Part shown: one piece after another, positions 43,205-52,281 of the stretch
Layout: each line of letters begins with the position of its first letter
How positions within the stretch are numbered: the first letter of the stretch is position 1
From: Aquitalea denitrificans
GTDB lineage: Bacteria; Pseudomonadota; Gammaproteobacteria; Burkholderiales; Chromobacteriaceae
DNA: 64,000 nucleotides
Direction: 5' to 3'
Assembly (NCBI RefSeq): GCF_009856625.1
Contig: NZ_CP047241.1
Span: 1,922,001-1,986,000, forward strand
Program-made: the position numbers and the translations under genes
Notes under the pieces: generated by a model
Database searches by the model: none
What the model was told of the DNA's origin: nothing
What the model saw: only the letters and a program-made list of their open reading frames with translations

Positions 43205-44148
43205 AGTTGGATAACGAGGCAGGGGTCAAGCATAAAGGCGCCGCCAAAACCGCACGCATTCCCATCAAGATCGTGCCGCTGGATGAAAAACTGAAAAAGC
43301 CGGAATGGATTCGCGCCAAGCTGCCCACCGGCCAGCGTTTTCATGAAATCAAGCAGATTCTGCGCGACCAGAAACTGCATACCGTGTGCGAAGAAGCCAC
43401 CTGCCCGAATATCGGCGAGTGTTTCAGCAAGGGCACGGCCACCTTCATGATCATGGGTGATATCTGCACCCGTCGCTGCCCCTTCTGTGACGTGGGTCAT
43501 GGCCGTCCCAATCCGCTGGACGAAAATGAGCCCAAGCACCTGGCCGAGAGCGTGGCCGCCATGCGCCTGAAGTATGTGGTGGTGACTTCGGTAGACCGTG
43601 ACGACCTGCGCGATGGCGGTGCCCAGCACTTTGCCGACTGCATCAGCGCGGTGCGCGCGGCTTCGCCGAATACCCAGATCGAAACCCTGGTGCCGGACTT
43701 CCGTGGCCGGCTGGATCTGGCAGTGGATATTCTCACCACCACGCCGCCGGATGTGATGAACCACAATCTGGAAACCGTGCCGCGCCTGTACAAGCAGGCC
43801 CGCCCGGGTGCCGATTACGCCCACTCCTTGCAGTTGCTGAAAGACTACAAGGCCAAAAACCCCGAAGTACGGACCAAGTCCGGCCTGATGGTGGGGCTGG
43901 GTGAAACCGACGAAGAAATCCTCGAAGTGATGCGTGATCTGCGCGCCCATAATGTGGACATGCTGACCATCGGCCAGTACCTGCAACCGTCAGACGGACA
44001 CTTGCCGGTATTGCGTTACGTGCACCCGGACATCTTCAAGATGTTCGAGGAAAAAGCCTATGAAATGGGCTTTGCCCACGCGGCAGTCGGTGCCATGGTG
44101 CGCTCCAGCTACCATGCCGATGTACAGGCGCACGAGGCTGGCGTGTAA
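43201..44148 (+). CDS. lipA: Lipoyl synthase
   Basis: This 315-residue radical SAM enzyme inserts two sulfurs into octanoyl groups. CEEATCPNIGEC holds the auxiliary cluster and CTRRCPFCDV the radical SAM cluster. GLMVGLGETDEE is family-typical. The final serine ligand is in the RSSYHADVQ tail. The 4-nt overlap with lipB and the terminator after it close the ybeD-lipB-lipA unit. Confidence 0.97.
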   Translation: MKLDNEAGVKHKGAAKTARIPIKIVPLDEKLKKPEWIRAKLPTGQRFHEIKQILRDQKLHTVCEEATCPNIGECFSKGTATFMIMGDICTRRCPFCDVGHGRPNPLDENEPKHLAESVAAMRLKYVVVTSVDRDDLRDGGAQHFADCISAVRAASPNTQIETLVPDFRGRLDLAVDILTTTPPDVMNHNLETVPRLYKQARPGADYAHSLQLLKDYKAKNPEVRTKSGLMVGLGETDEEILEVMRDLRAHNVDMLTIGQYLQPSDGHLPVLRYVHPDIFKMFEEKAYEMGFAHAAVGAMVRSSYHADVQAHEAGV

Positions 44149-44193
44149 TCAGCAGCAATGCCCGCGTTCTTGCTGATGCGGCTGGTGTAATCA

Positions 44194-44243
44194 GGGCTGC
44201 GTGCCTGTCGATATATCCTGTCGGCAGGCGCGCAGCCTTTTTG
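44194..44243 (+). terminator. Rho-independent terminator after lipA
   Basis: GGCTGCGTGCCTGTCG pairs with CGGCAGGCGCGCAGCC with minor imperfection around a short AT-rich loop, followed by TTTTTG. Confidence 0.85.
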
Positions 44244-44317
44244 TATTGCTCTGCCCTCCGGCAGGCAGGGCGGGGTCATCCGCTGCAGGCTGCAAGAAGG
44301 CGCAGCAGGTTTTAGGC

Positions 44318-44716
44318 TTACTGGCCTGATTTTAGCTGCTGATAGTCGGCCAGCACGCTGTCGATCAGTGGCAAGGCTTCCTGCAGGGCGCTGCTGTCGG
44401 GCAGGCCGTCGAATGTCAGTCCGCTGTCCAGTTGCTGCAGGCAGCGCCGTGCCGCGGTACAAACTTCCACTGCGGCATTGAAGTCGGCAGCACCCAGTAC
44501 CTTGCCATTGCGGATCTTGCGATAGTGGATGCCGGCCATGATGGCGTATTTGCCTGCCAGTTCTTCTTCGTTAAAGCGTTCGGCGCGTTGCATGCCAAAC
44601 AGCAGGTCCATGATGCGGCGGCAAGCGTCTTCCGTGCGTTGAAAACGTTTTTGCTCGGCCAGACGCGCCGGCTGGGCTGTCTTGGGCTTGCTTGCTTTGC
44701 TGTTTTTGCTGGCCAT
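44318..44716 (-). CDS. Conserved-looking hypothetical protein
   Basis: This 132-residue protein has a basic N-terminus (MASKNSKASKPKTAQPARLA) followed by a predominantly helical body (RRIMDLLFGMQRAERFNEEELAGKYAIMAGIHYRKI). No signal peptide or named motif is seen. It lies between a terminator and lipA and appears to be transcribed alone. The function is unknown. Confidence 0.65.
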   Translation of the reverse strand: MASKNSKASKPKTAQPARLAEQKRFQRTEDACRRIMDLLFGMQRAERFNEEELAGKYAIMAGIHYRKIRNGKVLGAADFNAAVEVCTAARRCLQQLDSGLTFDGLPDSSALQEALPLIDSVLADYQQLKSGQ

Positions 44717-44757
44717 GGACGTGTCTCCTGCTGAGTGGCACCGCTGCTGGCGGCATG

Positions 44758-44788
44758 AAAAAGGCCCGAACGCGATGTCGGGCCTTTT
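44758..44788 (-). terminator. Terminator downstream of tRNA-Tyr
   Basis: AAAAGGCCCGA and TCGGGCCTTTT pair around ACGCGATG. On the minus strand it stands just after the tRNA 3' end and before the hypothetical gene at 44716, so it ends the tRNA transcript. Confidence 0.8.
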
Positions 44789-44796
44789 CGGAATGC

Positions 44797-44882
44797 TGGT
44801 GGAGGGAGAAGGATTCGAACCTTCGAAGGCTGAGCCGCCGGATTTACAGTCCGGACCCGTTGACCGCTGGGGTAACCCCTCC
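44797..44882 (-). tRNA. tRNA-Tyr (GTA)
   Basis: On the minus strand the acceptor stem GGAGGGG pairs with TCCCTCC, the anticodon stem-loop CCGGACTGTAAATCCGG shows GTA, a long class II variable arm follows, and GGTTCGAATCC is the T loop. The discriminator A at 44800 is followed by an encoded CCA (44797-44799). Confidence 0.96.
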
Positions 44883-44959
44883 AGAAGAGAGCGGCATGAT
44901 AGCGAGGCTGTTTTTTCTCGTCAAGAGCCTGCTCGGAATTTTCTGCCCGCACTGCCTGA

Positions 44960-45628
44960 TCAGGCATAAGCGTAGGGCCCACCTTGCTGCAAGGCGGCCT
45001 GATAGGCTGGTCGGGCATGGATGGTTTGCAGGAAGGCGCGGATATGCGGCTGGCTGGCTGTTACCAGCCCGACAGCATTTGCCGCCTCCAGCGGAAAGCT
45101 CATCTGGATGTCGGCTGCGCTGAATGCATCGCCGGCAAACCAGCCAGTCAAGGACAGTTGTGCTTCGATATGATCAAGGTGCATCTGTAGTTGTGGTTGC
45201 AGATAGCTTTTGCGTACGCCATTGGCAATCAGGCGCGCCAGTGGGCGTAGCAGGGCGGGCATGGGGGGAGTGTCCAGACGCGAAAACACCAGGCTCATTA
45301 CCAGCGGCGGCATGGCCGAGCCTTCGGCGTAGTGCAGCCAGTAGCGGTAGTCCAGCAGAGCCTTGCTGTCGGCTGCCGGTTTCAGCCAGTGAGCCCCGGG
45401 TTTGTCAGTAAGGTATTCGATGATGGCTCCGGATTCCGCCACTACGACATCGCCATCGCTTATGACCGGCGATTTGCCCAGCGGATGAATGGCTTTCAGT
45501 GCGGCAGGTGCCAGCATGGTTTTGCTGTCGCGCTGGTATCGGGTAATTTCGTATGGCAGTTGCAGTTCTTCCAGCAGCCAGATGATGCGTTGCGAGCGTG
45601 AGTTGTTCAGATGATGCAGGGTAATCAT
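44960..45628 (-). CDS. Glutathione S-transferase family protein
   Basis: This 222-residue GST begins MITLHHLNNSRSQRIIWLLE. It has the thioredoxin-like N-terminal domain with HPLGKSPVISDGD and the glutathione gamma-glutamyl contact VVAESGAIIEYL, then a helical C-terminal domain with FSAADIQMSFPL. The catalytic residue is probably the Ser in NSRSQR. Substrate unknown. Confidence 0.9.
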   Translation of the reverse strand: MITLHHLNNSRSQRIIWLLEELQLPYEITRYQRDSKTMLAPAALKAIHPLGKSPVISDGDVVVAESGAIIEYLTDKPGAHWLKPAADSKALLDYRYWLHYAEGSAMPPLVMSLVFSRLDTPPMPALLRPLARLIANGVRKSYLQPQLQMHLDHIEAQLSLTGWFAGDAFSAADIQMSFPLEAANAVGLVTASQPHIRAFLQTIHARPAYQAALQQGGPYAYA

Positions 45629-46014
45629 GGCTGCTCCGCAGCGGTGGAAGATGTTGCGATGATAGAGAGCAGCTGCCCAAAACAGAAGGGTTTTGTATTG
45701 CCGGGCGCGGTCTTTGGTTGCTGGTGAGGCAAGCAGCCGGGTGAGTGTGGCATGAGGTCGGCATTTGTTTTTTTGAGTGGCTGATGCATGCCTTTGCCAT
45801 TACCGGAATTTATTTTGGGGATTTGGCAGATAATGTTTGACCAATGGCCGGCAGATGCGTATAACGGTCGGGCAGGATTTCAAGAGTTGTGCCTATTTCG
45901 TTACAGTGGTGTCCCTCCCAACAGAGTGCCTAATTGTTCAAATATCTATCCCTTGAATGTCTTGTTTGTGAGCATTTGCTCTGTTTTTAATTTGTTTTAT
46001 GTCAGGGATATATC
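45629..46014. other. Intergenic region with cold-shock gene promoter and long leader
   Basis: The first 200 bases hold no convincing gene. The second half contains the sigma-70-type promoter at 45837-45865 and an AT-rich leader of about 145 bases for the cold-shock gene. Such long leaders are usual for cspA-type mRNAs and support temperature-dependent translation. Confidence 0.6.
45837..45865 (+). promoter_or_regulatory. Sigma-70-type promoter of the cold-shock gene
   Basis: TTGACC (45837-45842) and TATAAC (45860-45865) are separated by 17 bases. Transcription would start near 45872, giving a leader of about 143 nt. Confidence 0.6.
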
Positions 46015-46218
46015 ATGGAAACCGGCACCGTAAAATTCTTCAATGACGCCAAAGGCTTTGGCTTTATCACTCCGGACGCAGGCGGCGACGACCTGTTCGT
46101 ACACTTCTCCGAAATCAAAGTAGACGGCTTCAAGTCGCTGCAAGACGGTCAGAAGGTAAGCTACGTTAAGGCTGCTGGCCAAAAAGGCCCGGCTGCTACC
46201 AACGTTCAGCCGCTGTAA
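46015..46218 (+). CDS. cspA: Cold-shock protein, CspA family
   Basis: This 67-residue single cold-shock domain protein has both RNA-binding motifs: KGFGFI (RNP1) and LFVHF (RNP2), starting METGTVKFFNDAKGFGFI. It binds single-stranded RNA and DNA and resolves mRNA secondary structure. It is monocistronic with its own promoter and terminator. Confidence 0.95.
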   Translation: METGTVKFFNDAKGFGFITPDAGGDDLFVHFSEIKVDGFKSLQDGQKVSYVKAAGQKGPAATNVQPL

Positions 46219-46273
46219 GCAATAGATACTGACTGGTTTGCCTGCCACATGGCAGGAACTGGTTCTGTACAAG

Positions 46274-46306
46274 AAACCCACCCGACTTTTGTCCGGTGGG
46301 TTTTTT
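46274..46306 (+). terminator. Rho-independent terminator after the cold-shock gene
   Basis: AACCCACCCGAC pairs with GTCCGGTGGGTT around TTTT and runs into TTTTTT. Confidence 0.88.
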
Positions 46307-46355
46307 CATGGCCAGTGCTGTTATGCTGTTGTATTGACTTGACGAAAGTGCCTGC

Positions 46356-46943
46356 ATGCCTGCGAATCCAATTACCCTGCCCGAAAATGCCTTATTGCTG
46401 CTGGTGGATTTGCAGTGCGCAGTTGATGATCCCTGTTGGGGCGAGCGCAACAACCCGCAGGCCGAACAGCTAGCGGCAAGACTGCTGGCCTTGTGGCGCA
46501 GCCAGCAACGGCCGATCTGCCACATCAGGCATGATTCGCAGGAAGCCGGGTCGACTTATCGTCCAGGCCAGCCCGGTCATGCCTTCAAGCCACAAGTGCT
46601 GCCGAAGCCTGACGAGTGGGTGTTGCCGAAACAGACCAATTCTGCCTTTATCGGTACGGACCTTCATGCGCAGCTGCAGGCTGCCGGCTGTCGTACCCTG
46701 GTGGTGGCGGGCGTGGCCACCAGCAATTCGGTGGAAGCCACGGTACGCATGGCCGGGAATCTGGGCTATGTGGTGTATCTGGTGGAAGATGGCTGCTTTA
46801 CCTTTGCCCGGCGTGACTGGGCAGGGCGCTGGCGTAGCGCCGACGAGGTGCATGCCATGTCGCTGGCCAATATGGATGGTGAATATTGTCGGGTTTGTCT
46901 CGCGGCGGAAATCATCAGCGCCTGCCAGCAGGATGCTGGCTAG
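46356..46943 (+). CDS. Isochorismatase-fold hydrolase with Ser at the catalytic Cys position
   Basis: This 195-residue protein has the isochorismatase/cysteine-hydrolase fold: LLLLVDLQ with Asp18 and LPKQTNSAF with Lys92. At the position of the catalytic cysteine (usually TxxCV) it has VATSNSVEATVRMAG, so the nucleophile is Ser125. It may be a divergent hydrolase, or inactive like EntB/PhzD-type members that lack the cysteine. It ends with a 4-nt convergent overlap with the PLD gene. Confidence 0.85.
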   Translation: MPANPITLPENALLLLVDLQCAVDDPCWGERNNPQAEQLAARLLALWRSQQRPICHIRHDSQEAGSTYRPGQPGHAFKPQVLPKPDEWVLPKQTNSAFIGTDLHAQLQAAGCRTLVVAGVATSNSVEATVRMAGNLGYVVYLVEDGCFTFARRDWAGRWRSADEVHAMSLANMDGEYCRVCLAAEIISACQQDAG

Positions 46944-47497
46944 TTTGCCGTGCCGCCACTGCTTTCCAGTGGGTCCGCTTCCTGCCACAGCTGTTGCCAT
47001 TGCGCTTCATAGCGTGCGGCAAGCTCTGGTGCATTCCAGATGATCAGCACGTTTTCTGCATTCTTTGACGCCGCCGCCGCGGTGTAATTGAAACTACCGG
47101 TCTGCACATGCAACTGGTCGATAATCATGAATTTGTCATGAAGAATCGCATATTTTCCGTTCAGTCTTACCGGCAAGTGCTGCTTGGCCAGAAAGCGCGT
47201 GGCACTGTAGCCAGTCGAGTTTTCCTTGCTGTCGGCTACCAGCGCAACTTCAACACCGCGCTGGCGGGCATCCAGCAAGGCGAGGGCCACCGGCTTGCTG
47301 GTGAAGACATAAGCGGCCACGTGGATGGAGCGGCGCGCATTGCGGATGCCTTTCAATACCAGCTCCAGTGCGGTCGGGTCGGGCGAAAAGGCGGCCTCGC
47401 TGCGCATGGTGCTGGCGAGGGTGTTATTGGAGGCCGCGCTTGCCAGCGTGCTCACCAGCAGCAGGCATGGCAGGAATAAGCGTAATGGTGTGGTCAT
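46940..47497 (-). CDS. Phospholipase D-like (HKD) secreted nuclease
   Basis: This 185-residue protein has a signal peptide (LFLPCLLLVSTLASA) and one HKD motif, HDKFMIID, followed by TGSFNYTAAAASKNAENV. One HKD per chain is typical of Nuc-type endonucleases that work as dimers in the periplasm. The start is 47497 or 47506; neither has a well-spaced ribosome site. Confidence 0.85.
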   Translation of the reverse strand: MTTPLRLFLPCLLLVSTLASAASNNTLASTMRSEAAFSPDPTALELVLKGIRNARRSIHVAAYVFTSKPVALALLDARQRGVEVALVADSKENSTGYSATRFLAKQHLPVRLNGKYAILHDKFMIIDQLHVQTGSFNYTAAAASKNAENVLIIWNAPELAARYEAQWQQLWQEADPLESSGGTAN

Positions 47498-47648
47498 GGC
47501 CTTCATTCTGGCAGAGTGGTGCTTGCGGCGCGCTGCGGCGCTTGGGCAGGTATGCTGGGTTGACATGCCGTCTGTGCCGACGTGAGAGGCAGGCAGGAAG
47601 GCTCCGCTCTTGCTAGAATGCGCGCTGATTTCCGGCTAAAGCGATGGC

Positions 47649-48866
47649 ATGCGCATACTTCACACATCAGACTGGCATCTGGGCCAGCATTTCATGGGGC
47701 GTAGCCGTCAGGCCGAGCATCAGGCCCTGATTGACTGGCTATTGCAGCAAGTGGCTGCGCTGGACATCAATGCCGTGCTATTGGCCGGGGATATCTTTGA
47801 TACCGGCGCACCGCCCAGCTATGCGCGCGAACTCTACAACCAGCTGGTGGTGCGTCTGCACGAGGCCCGTTGCCAGCTGGTGCTGCTGGGGGGCAATCAC
47901 GACTCGGTTGCCACGCTGGAAGAAAGCCGTCCCTTGCTGTCCTATCTTGGTTGCACCGTCATTCCCGCCGTGCAGGAAGATCTGACGCGCCAGTTGTTGA
48001 CGCTGCGCGATGGTGAAGGCAAACCGGCGGCGCTGCTGTGTGCCGTACCCTTTGTCCGGGCTAGGGATGTGATGCAAAGCCAGGCCGGGCAGAGTGCTGA
48101 AGAAAAACAGCTTGGCTTGCAGCAGGCAATTACCAGGCACTACCAGGATCTGTATCAGCTGGCCGTGGCACAGCGTACGGCACTGGGAGAAGCGCTGCCC
48201 ATTCTGGCGACCGGGCATCTCACTACCGTGGGTGCCAGCAGTAGCGAATCCGTGCGCGAAATTTATGTTGGCGCACTGGATGCCTTTCCCAGCAACGCCT
48301 TTCCACCATTTGACTACATTGCGCTGGGCCATATCCACCGCCCACAACAGGTGGGTGGCCAGTCACATATCCGCTACTGCGGCTCGCCGCTGGCCCTGAG
48401 TTTTGATGAGCTGGGCCAGAGCAAGCAAATGCTGCTGCTGGAAACCGCCGGCAGCGCTCCGCTCAGCATTACGCCGCTGACCGTACCTTGTTTTCAGCCC
48501 TTGTGCAGCCTGCGCGGCACTCTGGCTGAATTGCAGCGCAGCATCCCGGTGGCTCTTGCTGGCATCGCAGACGGACAGTTGCTGTGGCTGGAAGTGATTG
48601 TGGAGGGGGATGATTACCTGTCCGATCTGCAAGCCCGCATCCAGCAGCTGCTGGAAGGACAGCCGGCCGAACTGCTGCGTCTACGCCGCGCCCGCAGCCA
48701 GCAGGCGGCTTCTTTAGCAGCCGAACGCAGCACGCTGGACGAACTGACGGCGGAAGAGGTCTTCGAGCGCCGACTGGAACTGGAGCAGATTGATGATACT
48801 CAGGCAGCAGACCTGCGCCAGCGCTACCGTCAGATACTGCAGGTGTTGCAGGAGGACCAGGCATGA
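47649..48866 (+). CDS. sbcD: Exonuclease SbcCD subunit D
   Basis: This 405-residue Mre11-type nuclease begins MRILHTSDWHLGQ and has metal-binding motifs AGDIFDTG, GGNHDS, GHLTT and GHIHRPQ. With SbcC it cleaves hairpins and processes DNA ends. It overlaps sbcC by 4 nt. Confidence 0.96.
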   Translation: MRILHTSDWHLGQHFMGRSRQAEHQALIDWLLQQVAALDINAVLLAGDIFDTGAPPSYARELYNQLVVRLHEARCQLVLLGGNHDSVATLEESRPLLSYLGCTVIPAVQEDLTRQLLTLRDGEGKPAALLCAVPFVRARDVMQSQAGQSAEEKQLGLQQAITRHYQDLYQLAVAQRTALGEALPILATGHLTTVGASSSESVREIYVGALDAFPSNAFPPFDYIALGHIHRPQQVGGQSHIRYCGSPLALSFDELGQSKQMLLLETAGSAPLSITPLTVPCFQPLCSLRGTLAELQRSIPVALAGIADGQLLWLEVIVEGDDYLSDLQARIQQLLEGQPAELLRLRRARSQQAASLAAERSTLDELTAEEVFERRLELEQIDDTQAADLRQRYRQILQVLQEDQA

Positions 48867-51800
48867 AAATCCGCACCCTGCGACTGAAAAACCTCAACTC
48901 CCTGCAAGGTGAGTGGAAAATTGATTTCACCCTGCCACCGTTCTGCGACAACGGCCTGTTTGCCATTACCGGCCCCACCGGTGCCGGCAAGTCGACCCTG
49001 CTGGATGCCATCTGCCTGGCGCTTTATCACGAAACGCCACGGCTGAAGACCATATCGACCAGCAGCAACGACATCATGACCCGCCACACTGCCGACTGTC
49101 TGGCCGAGGTGGAATTCGAGGTGAAGGGCAAGGTTTACCGGGCGTTCTGGAGCCAGCGCCGCGCTCGTGACAAGGCCGATGGTGCCTTGCAGCCGGCGCG
49201 GGTGGAGCTGGCCGACGGCGATGGCACCATCCTCACCACTCATAGCAATGACAAACTCAAGCGCATTGCCGCCATTACCGGGCTGGATTTTGCCCGTTTC
49301 ACCAAATCCATGCTGCTGGCCCAGGGCGGTTTTGCCGCTTTTCTTAATGCCAGTCCCAATGAGCGCGCCGAACTGCTGGAAGAGCTGACCGGCACCGAAC
49401 TATATGGCCAGATATCCCAGCGCGTATTCGAACAGGCCCGTGACAGCCGCCAGGCATTGCAGCAATTGCAGGCACGGGCAGGTGGAGTGGAGCTGCTGGA
49501 TGCAGCCGAGCGCGGCGTCATGCAGCAGCAACTGGATGCGACAGGCCAGCAACAACAGGTGCTGGCGGCACAGCTACAGGATGTAAACCGGGCAGTGCAA
49601 CTACAGCAGCAGCTGGCACAGGCACAGCAACAAGAGCAGCAGGCCAGCCAGCGGCTGGAGCAGGCAAAGGCGGCACTGCAGCAGGCGGCACCCCAAATGC
49701 AGCAACTGGCTACCAGCGAAGCTGCCAGCCGTCTGCAGCCCTTGTACCGGCAATGGCAGGCCATGCGGCAACGCCTGGTGGAAGGAGAGGCCGCATTGCA
49801 GCAGTTGCAGCGGCAGCGGCAGGACAGCGAACAGCAGTGGCAGCAACTAAACTGGCGGGGCCTCAGCCTGGCGCAGCAGCAGGCAGATGATACCGAGCAG
49901 CAATTGGCTCAAGGCCAGGCGCAGTGGCAGCAATGGCAGTTACAGCAGCAGGCAGCTCCAGCGCTGGCCAGGCTGGGCGAGCAACTCCCGCTCTGGCGCA
50001 GCCAGTTTGCCCAACATGCGCGGGCACAACAGGAAATTGCCTGTGCCGTTCAGCAACGCGGCCAACTGAGTCAAGCGCTGTTGGCCCGGCAGCAGGGCAT
50101 GATTCAGCAACAGGCACTGTGCCGGCAGGCAGAGGCCGACTGGCAACGGGCAGCACAGGCCGAGCAGGCCGCTGCCCCCGGCCTGCCGTTGGATGTGGCT
50201 AGCTTGCGCCAGCAATGGCAGGCCGCACAGCAGTACCAGCAATACTGGCAAACCGCCACGCAACTGGCCGGTCAGCTGCGGCAGTCATCACAGGCGCAGC
50301 AAGCGCTGGCACATGCCATGGCCGGGCGGCAGGCGCTGCTGCCGGAGTATGAACAGACCCTGAGTGTTTTGCGGGCGCAGTACCGGCAATTGCAGGAACA
50401 ACTGGTCGACAAGCAGCGGCTACTGGAGCTGGAGTTGCGTATTCACGGGCTGGAAGCGCAACGTGCCCTGCTGCAGCCTGGCCAGCCCTGTCCGCTGTGC
50501 GGTGCCAGCGAGCACCCGCTGGTGCAGCAATACCACGCCACGGACAGCTCGGCTGCCCGACAGGCAGTGCAAGACATGCAAGCCAGGCTGGACGCCGTGC
50601 AGGCCCAGGGACAGGATGCCAGGCTGCAGCTGGCCGCCCTGCAGCAGCAACTGGAAGGGCTGCAAGAGCAGTGGCAGGCACAGGACGACAGTCAGCAGCA
50701 ATTACAGCAACAGTGGCAGGCAATGGAGCCGGTACTGGGTGTGACCGCCACCGCCTGGCAGGATGCCACGGTATTGCATGCCGGTGCGCAGCAGGCCGCA
50801 CAGCGGCAGGCGCTGGCAGAACAGCAATGGCAACAGGCTGAGGCTGCTGCGCAGCGCTGGCAACAGGCGCAGCAACTCAGCCAGCAACTGCAGCAGTGCT
50901 GGCAGGCTGCACAGGCCGAGCTGGCCTTGCAGCAGCAGGCGCTGGACAACCTGCAACAGCAAGGCAGCCAGGCAGATGCCGAGCTGGCCGCACAGCAAGA
51001 GCAGGCCACCAATCAGTGGCAGCAGCTGGAGCAGGCGCTATCCGTAGCCGGCCATGCCATGCCGGAGGATGCTGCCGGCTGGCTGGCGGCACGCGAGCAG
51101 CAATGGCAAGACTGGCAGCAGCAACAACAGGCCATGCAGCAGCTGGAGCAAGTGCTGGCACGACAGGAGCTGCAGCTGACGCACGCCCGCGGCCAGCTAC
51201 AACAGTGGCAGCAATGGTGGGGGCAACTGGCCCTGCCGGATCTGCCCGCGTTGCCGCCGGCAGTGGATGCCGCACGGGAACTGGAAAGCTGCCAGCAACA
51301 GCGCGCAGACCTGGCGGCTACGCTGGCACAGCTGCAAGGGCAGCAACAGCAGCGGCAGCAGGATCAGACCGAGCAACAAGCGCTATTGCACAGTACAGAC
51401 TCCCAGTGGCAACAGGCGCTGGCCAGCAGTCCTTTTGCCGATGAGACGGTTTTTGTTGCGGCCTGTTTGCCGGATGCGCAACGCGAGGCCTTGCAGTCCA
51501 TGCGGCAGCAGCTGGAGAGGGCGGCACAGCAGGCCGAGGCATTGTTGCAGTCCGCCAGCAGGCAGCGCCAGGCGCTGGAAACCGCAAACCACAGCCCGCA
51601 GCCGCTGGGGGAGTTGCTGCAGCAGCAGGCAGAGCTGGATGCCCGACGGCAGCAGTTGAGCGCCCAGTGCGGGGCGCTGCAGGCCTTGCTGGCCAGTGAT
51701 GATGAACGTCGCGCCAGCTTGCAGGGCCTGCTGGCGCAAATCCTGCGACAGCAGGAGGAGTGTGAATCCTGGCAGCGGCTGGACGGTTTGATCGGCTCGG

Positions 51801-52273
51801 CCAAGGGTGACAAGTTCCGCCGCTTTGCCCAGGGCCTGACGCTGGATCATCTGGTGTATCTGGCCAACCGCCAGTTGGCGCGCCTGCAGGGACGCTACCA
51901 GTTGCGGCGCAAGCTGGAGGGCGAGCTGGAGCTGGAAATTGTCGACAGCTGGCAGGCCGATGTCTGCCGCGACACGCGCACGCTGTCGGGCGGGGAAAGC
52001 TTTCTGGTCAGTCTGGCACTGGCACTGGCGCTGTCTGATCTGGTCAGCCACAAAACCTCCATCGACTCGCTGTTCCTGGACGAAGGCTTTGGCACCCTGG
52101 ATGCGGAAACATTGGAAGTTGCGCTGGATGCGCTGGACAGCCTCAATGCCAGCGGCAAGATGATAGGCGTGATCAGCCACGTGGAAGGCATGAAAGAACG
52201 CATTGCGGTGCAGATACGGGTGCTGCGCGCCGGTGGCGTGGGCCTGTCGGCACTGGTGGTCAGTGGCGGCTGA
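48863..52273 (+). CDS. sbcC: Exonuclease SbcCD subunit C (Rad50-like ATPase)
   Basis: This 1,136-residue SMC-like ATPase has Walker A GPTGAGKSTLLDA near the N-terminus, and the ABC signature LSGGESFLVSLALALAL and Walker B LFLDEGFGTLD near the C-terminus. The zinc hook is PCPLCGASEHP around residue 545. The two long coiled-coil arms are extremely rich in Gln and Ala (CAG-type codons), more than in most SbcC proteins. The start overlaps sbcD. Confidence 0.96.
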   Translation: MKIRTLRLKNLNSLQGEWKIDFTLPPFCDNGLFAITGPTGAGKSTLLDAICLALYHETPRLKTISTSSNDIMTRHTADCLAEVEFEVKGKVYRAFWSQRRARDKADGALQPARVELADGDGTILTTHSNDKLKRIAAITGLDFARFTKSMLLAQGGFAAFLNASPNERAELLEELTGTELYGQISQRVFEQARDSRQALQQLQARAGGVELLDAAERGVMQQQLDATGQQQQVLAAQLQDVNRAVQLQQQLAQAQQQEQQASQRLEQAKAALQQAAPQMQQLATSEAASRLQPLYRQWQAMRQRLVEGEAALQQLQRQRQDSEQQWQQLNWRGLSLAQQQADDTEQQLAQGQAQWQQWQLQQQAAPALARLGEQLPLWRSQFAQHARAQQEIACAVQQRGQLSQALLARQQGMIQQQALCRQAEADWQRAAQAEQAAAPGLPLDVASLRQQWQAAQQYQQYWQTATQLAGQLRQSSQAQQALAHAMAGRQALLPEYEQTLSVLRAQYRQLQEQLVDKQRLLELELRIHGLEAQRALLQPGQPCPLCGASEHPLVQQYHATDSSAARQAVQDMQARLDAVQAQGQDARLQLAALQQQLEGLQEQWQAQDDSQQQLQQQWQAMEPVLGVTATAWQDATVLHAGAQQAAQRQALAEQQWQQAEAAAQRWQQAQQLSQQLQQCWQAAQAELALQQQALDNLQQQGSQADAELAAQQEQATNQWQQLEQALSVAGHAMPEDAAGWLAAREQQWQDWQQQQQAMQQLEQVLARQELQLTHARGQLQQWQQWWGQLALPDLPALPPAVDAARELESCQQQRADLAATLAQLQGQQQQRQQDQTEQQALLHSTDSQWQQALASSPFADETVFVAACLPDAQREALQSMRQQLERAAQQAEALLQSASRQRQALETANHSPQPLGELLQQQAELDARRQQLSAQCGALQALLASDDERRASLQGLLAQILRQQEECESWQRLDGLIGSAKGDKFRRFAQGLTLDHLVYLANRQLARLQGRYQLRRKLEGELELEIVDSWQADVCRDTRTLSGGESFLVSLALALALSDLVSHKTSIDSLFLDEGFGTLDAETLEVALDALDSLNASGKMIGVISHVEGMKERIAVQIRVLRAGGVGLSALVVSGG

Positions 52274-52281
52274 ACGCGCTA

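Noticed and set aside
49240..51813. Long Cys/Ser/Leu- or Pro/Ala-rich frames and CAG-type repeats within sbcC
   Set aside because: They arise from the Gln/Ala-rich coiled-coil coding of SbcC; the repeats are irregular and follow the protein sequence, so they are not separate genes or a tandem array.
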